Of a stretch of DNA of 42,971 bases, positions 40,079 to 42,971 are shown one piece after another (position 1 is the stretch's first letter; each line of letters starts with the position of its first letter). This DNA comes from JACPPO01 sp965262505. GTDB taxonomy: Bacteria > Acidobacteriota > Vicinamibacteria > Vicinamibacterales > UBA2999. Both the position numbers and the translations under genes were made by a program. The notes below the pieces were generated by a model, which saw nothing but the letters and a program-made list of their open reading frames with translations, was not told where the DNA came from and did no database searches. The stretch is from NCBI GenBank assembly GCA_965262505.1, contig CBDHFM010000019.1, positions 1-42,971 on the forward strand. Reading direction: 5' to 3'.

Positions 40079-41265
40079 GGACGTGCGCTCCCGCATGCGC
40101 ATCCGCACGGCTCCGAGCAACATCGCGCCGCCGAGCGGGAGCGCCGGCACCGGCGTCACGTCGTTGTCCTCGATGATGAGGGTGAGTGGCTCGGCGGTCA
40201 GCGCCGGGTTCGTGCTCTCGGCGTCAATGACGATGGTCTCGCCGGCATCGTCCTCCGCGTCGTCGGTGACGGTGATCGTCACCGTGCCCGCCGTCTCGCC
40301 CGCGGCGAGGGTGATCGTGGTCGAGGACAACGTGTAGTCGGTGTCGAGCGTCGCCGTGCCGCTCGTCGTCAGCGTCACCGTCAGGCCATCGGCGGGAGCC
40401 GGGTGGTCGAGCATCGCCGTCACCGTCACCGGCTCGCCGCCCTCGGCCGGGGCCGGGTCTGCGCTCAGGGTCAGCGTGGCGGCACCGGTGCTGGTTCTGA
40501 TTCGACCTCGACCGTGAACGCGACCTCGGCCGTGTCGTCGGCCCGCGTCGCGGTGACCGTGATCGTGACGGTTGCCGGGTCGCCATCCAACGTGTCCGCC
40601 GCACCCCCACCAGATTCGAGAGCTGCGCGTTGCCCGGGGTGAGTACCAGGCGCTCGTCCGTCACCTCCGCCAGGACCAACGCCGGGTCGGATGACCGCGC
40701 CGTGAAAGTGGTATCCGCGCTGCCGCCCTCGCCCAACGAGAACAGGGTGCTCATGTCGATCGTCACGGGGGGCCCGCCGGCCCGCCGGCCGCCGCCGGCC
40801 GCCACCGCCGCCTCGACAGTCGCCTGCACCTCATCCGCAGGCTTCGGCTGCACCGCGTCCGCCGTGCACGTCGGGCCAGTCCAACGCAGATCTCCGATGC
40901 TCTTCAACCACGCCTGAAACGCTTCGTCATTCGGCGCGCACAGTTCGTCGTTGCCGGGCGACAGCGCCAGCGTTTCGAGGTTGAACAGGTTTCCCAGGCT
41001 GCCCGGGATCGACCCGCTCAACTGGTTGTAGTAGATCCACAAGCCCCCAGATTTGTGAGGCTGCCTAGCGCGGCCGGGATCTCGCCCGTCAACTGGTTGT
41101 CGGGGAGACTCAAAAATTCCAGATTTGTGAGGCTACCCAGCGCGGCCGGGATCTCGCCCGTCAACTGGTTGTCGGAGAGCCACAAGACCTCCAGATTCGT
41201 GAGGCTGCCGAGCGAGGTCGGAATCGAACCCGTCAACTGGTTGTTGCCGAGCTCCCGGTCTCATC
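40076..41265 (-). pseudogene. LRR plus Calx-beta surface protein with CTERM-like tail, decayed
   Basis: At least four leucine-rich repeats (LTNLEVLWLSDNQLTGEIPA ALGS type) open the fragment. A shift near 41045 leads to LWIYYNQLSGSIPGSLGNLF and an LRR cap (NDELCAPNDEAFQAWLKSIG). Then PPVTIDMSTLFSLGEGGSAD and a Calx-beta-like region run through two more shifts (about 40600 and 40475): ADTLDGDPATVTITVTATRA, then AATLTLSADPAPAEGGEPVT and VTLTTSGTATLDTDYTLSS. The end, VTPVPALPLGGAMLLGAVRM RMRERTS, resembles a PEP-CTERM/VPxxP-type sorting signal with a shortened membrane span. The 5' end is missing. It would have been a secreted or anchored adhesion-type protein. Confidence 0.75.
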
Positions 41266-41358
41266 GAACGCAGCCAGGTATTCGTGACTTCTGTCCAAAT
41301 AAGAGAAACGCATTGCTGGCCCACCCGCTCTTTGTAGACCCACGCTCGATACGACGCC

Positions 41359-42780
41359 TTACCCCGTTGGGCTCGACGCGCCCCCGGCCGCGCTGATCAG
41401 ATCCGAGACCTCCTGGAGACGTGTGACCAGGGCCTCGAGCACCGCGTCATACTCGACTCGTACCTTGAGCTCGATAGGGACATACAACGCCCCGTCCTCC
41501 TCGAAACATTCCTTGGAGGCTTTCCGCTTAAGTGGCTCAAGCGCACGGCGAATCTCGCCGAATGGGCGCGATTCCTCTGAACGCCATTCTTCTTGGAAAC
41601 ACAGCCAAAGGGGCGTATTGGGATACGAGGGATAAGCCCAGCAATCGAATTCGATGCCAAACCACGCAGCGGCGTCGGCAATAGACAAGTACCGACCATA
41701 ACTAGTGGACGTCGTCGTGACTGGGCCAGCTGTGTCATCGACTGCGCGGTTTGTGGCGTCGTCGACGAGCCGCTGCAGGCTGAGCAACCGACGCGGGACC
41801 TTGGGGTCGAGTTCGTCCGGATGGAGCGGGTGGAATGCTTCCTCAGTCTTCATCTTGGTCAGCCCTCGCAGTTGCTGTACGGCGATTGTGGTGTGCGAGT
41901 CGCCGGCGCCATCGAGGCGTTCGAGCAGGTGCGCCCAGCTGGTCAGCATCAGGTGCCGCGCGCCGGCCGTCGGGACGCTTCTGACCGCCGCCGTCTCAGA
42001 CGCGGGACGCGGGCCGTCGACTCCGGCCAGCCGGCGCAGCTCAGCCCAGAGCAGTTCGATCCTCGAGGCGGGCGCGACGAACAAGAGCGCCGTGTGTGGC
42101 GGCAGCCGATCGAGATAGGCGGTGGGCTGCTGCTCGGTGAGTCCGGCCCAGAATTTCGCCTCGATGAACAGGCATTCCTTGTTGTGTTGATCAACACCAA
42201 CGAGGTCTGGACGCGTCTGCCCCTCACTGACCTGGGTCCGCACTTGTTCGATCGGTCCAACTTCTGCGCCGCCGTCTCGCAACACCTCCTCCATGACACG
42301 GCGCGCCGCCCTGGACTGGAAGATGTACCCGAGGGCCTCAACAGCAATGTCCTCGTGGCGATGGGAGAGCTTCTCCGCGAGATGGGCCAGCAGCGTGTCG
42401 GGCTCGCGCGTCTCCGTCATCGGCTTGTCCTCCTCACCCTCTTCTCTTATCCCCGTATCGCCCGCCCGAATCACGAAGTCCCGGCGGTCCCGGTACAGCG
42501 GCGCGCGGTTGAGCACGACCTCGTCCTCGGTGGCGTCAAGGTCGATCTCGTCGCACGGCGTGTAGGGCCAGTACTTGTACTCGCCGATGAACAGGTATGC
42601 GGATGTCCGGCTGAAGAATCGCCCCTCGATCCCCTCGCCATTCGCGATTCTGGCGCATATCGCGGCAAGCAGCTCCCGCTGCTTGTCCTGCTTGATTAGC
42701 ACATACGCGTGTGGCCACGTCTCGCGGTACGTCACCGCCTCGCGCCACGGCGCGCGGGCGATCAACTCCATCAACTCCAT
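41359..42780 (-). CDS. fused two-domain protein with PD-(D/E)XK nuclease
   Basis: 473 residues from the ATG at 42780, with gaggt 7 bp upstream. Residues 1-115 form a compact domain (WREAVTYRETWPHAYVLIKQ, GEYKYWPYTPCDEIDLDATE, VLNRAPLYRDRRDFVIRAGD TG) that in other genomes occurs as a separate protein of about 115 residues. Residues 121-473 form a nuclease-like protein starting MTETREPDTLLAHLAEKLSH. It has D192 in TRPDLVGVD and E207-x-K209 in CLFIEAKFW, the PD-(D/E)XK set, and a C-terminal part (WFGIEFDCWAYPSYPNTPLW LCFQEEWRSEE) resembling a substrate-sensing domain. M121 (ATG at 42420) could be a second start, giving two products. It lies directly behind module D's resolvase fragment on the same strand. 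A defence role is inferred. Confidence 0.75.
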   Translation of the reverse strand: MELMELIARAPWREAVTYRETWPHAYVLIKQDKQRELLAAICARIANGEGIEGRFFSRTSAYLFIGEYKYWPYTPCDEIDLDATEDEVVLNRAPLYRDRRDFVIRAGDTGIREEGEEDKPMTETREPDTLLAHLAEKLSHRHEDIAVEALGYIFQSRAARRVMEEVLRDGGAEVGPIEQVRTQVSEGQTRPDLVGVDQHNKECLFIEAKFWAGLTEQQPTAYLDRLPPHTALLFVAPASRIELLWAELRRLAGVDGPRPASETAAVRSVPTAGARHLMLTSWAHLLERLDGAGDSHTTIAVQQLRGLTKMKTEEAFHPLHPDELDPKVPRRLLSLQRLVDDATNRAVDDTAGPVTTTSTSYGRYLSIADAAAWFGIEFDCWAYPSYPNTPLWLCFQEEWRSEESRPFGEIRRALEPLKRKASKECFEEDGALYVPIELKVRVEYDAVLEALVTRLQEVSDLISAAGGASSPTG

Positions 42781-42854
42781 CGTTAGTACCTCAGGACCAG
42801 TTCGATCGACCCACGCCCATCGTCCGCGCAGCGCGCCACCTTCATCGAGCTGCG

Positions 42855-42971
42855 TCCCGTTGCACGCCCAGCGACTGGTAGCCGTCCGCCTTTGAGACGC
42901 GGGCGTCGCCGATCAGCCTGTGTCGTAAACGGTCGTTTGGGACATGAGGGCGAGGACGCCTTTCGACCAGC
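42855..42971 (-). repeat. res module D: resolvase 5' end plus res site, spanning the window join
   Basis: The minus-strand frame reads LIGDARVSKADGYQSLGVQR DAAR and stops; it lacks the usual start (CTG-like) and has Asp for the conserved Tyr, so it is inactive. The dyad tgtcgtaaacggtcgtttgg plus gaca is at 42921-42944. The module continues at position 1 if the ends are joined. It lies 75 bp upstream of the fused nuclease gene. Confidence 0.75.

Noticed and set aside
42780..42971. A functional resolvase at module D
   Set aside because: Only about 24 codons remain, the start codon is lost and the conserved Tyr in GYARVS is Asp.
1..42971. tRNA, rRNA or riboswitch genes
   Set aside because: None of the characteristic conserved stretches was recognised by eye on either strand; absence is not proven without a covariance-model search.

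Overview
The window is a GC-rich mosaic. It carries a complete plasmid-type replication and partition unit: four iterons, an initiator gene (rep), a ParA ATPase and a small ribbon-helix-helix partner. Around this lie accessory genes, insertion sequences and many gene fragments. The first 14 bases equal the last 14, and joining the ends rebuilds a resolvase-site (res) module that occurs three more times inside. I therefore read it as a closed circular plasmid of about 42,957 bp, or a circle excised between two such modules. Oar-like TonB-dependent receptors with a carboxypeptidase-regulatory N-terminus, a fused SpmA/SpmB protein and a penicillin/AHL-acylase-like enzyme suggest an Acidobacteriota-like (perhaps Vicinamibacteria-like) host. 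This placement rests on gene content only.

Layout. 1-1.7 kb: PD-(D/E)XK-like gene, LysR and IS3 scraps, an exported protein. 1.7-2.9 kb: intact IS630 element. 2.95 kb: Xer/dif-like 11-6-11 palindrome. 3.1-5.1 kb: three-gene operon ending in a Fic-domain gene. 5.2-7.4 kb: small exported protein, a frameshifted small gene, a HEPN protein. 7.6-8.8 kb: IS3-family element beside an Mrr remnant. 9.0-11.9 kb: origin, iterons, rep, partition operon. 12.5-14.1 kb: second dif-like palindrome, HTH protein and tyrosine recombinase. 14.5-21.8 kb: chromosome-like genes (small membrane protein, SpmA/B, acylase, truncated BCCT transporter). 21.76-25.52 kb: 3.8-kb Tn3-family transposon. 25.5-28.5 kb: minus-strand operon with ArdC-type antirestriction protein, cut at its 3' end by the transposon. 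28.7-30.6 kb: one truncated and one full LysR regulator around a 33-bp palindrome. 30.8-33.2 kb: fragments and res modules A and B. 33.5-39.5 kb: voltage-gated K+ channel, HsdR-N-like nuclease, frameshifted TonB receptor, C1q-like secreted protein. 40 kb: res module C. 40.1-41.3 kb: decayed LRR/Calx-beta protein with a CTERM-like tail. 41.36-42.78 kb: fused two-domain nuclease gene. 42.85 kb to the join: res module D.

Themes. (1) Several candidate nucleic-acid or defence effectors (Fic, HEPN, three PD-(D/E)XK proteins, an Mrr remnant) together with ArdC antirestriction. (2) Four same-orientation 'res plus 5' end of a Tn3-type resolvase' modules that mark cargo boundaries; this repeated boundary unit is the most unusual structure here. 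(3) Many frameshifts, which may be real decay or indel errors in a long-read assembly; every call of a pseudogene by frameshift carries that caveat. No tRNA, rRNA or CRISPR array was recognised by eye.
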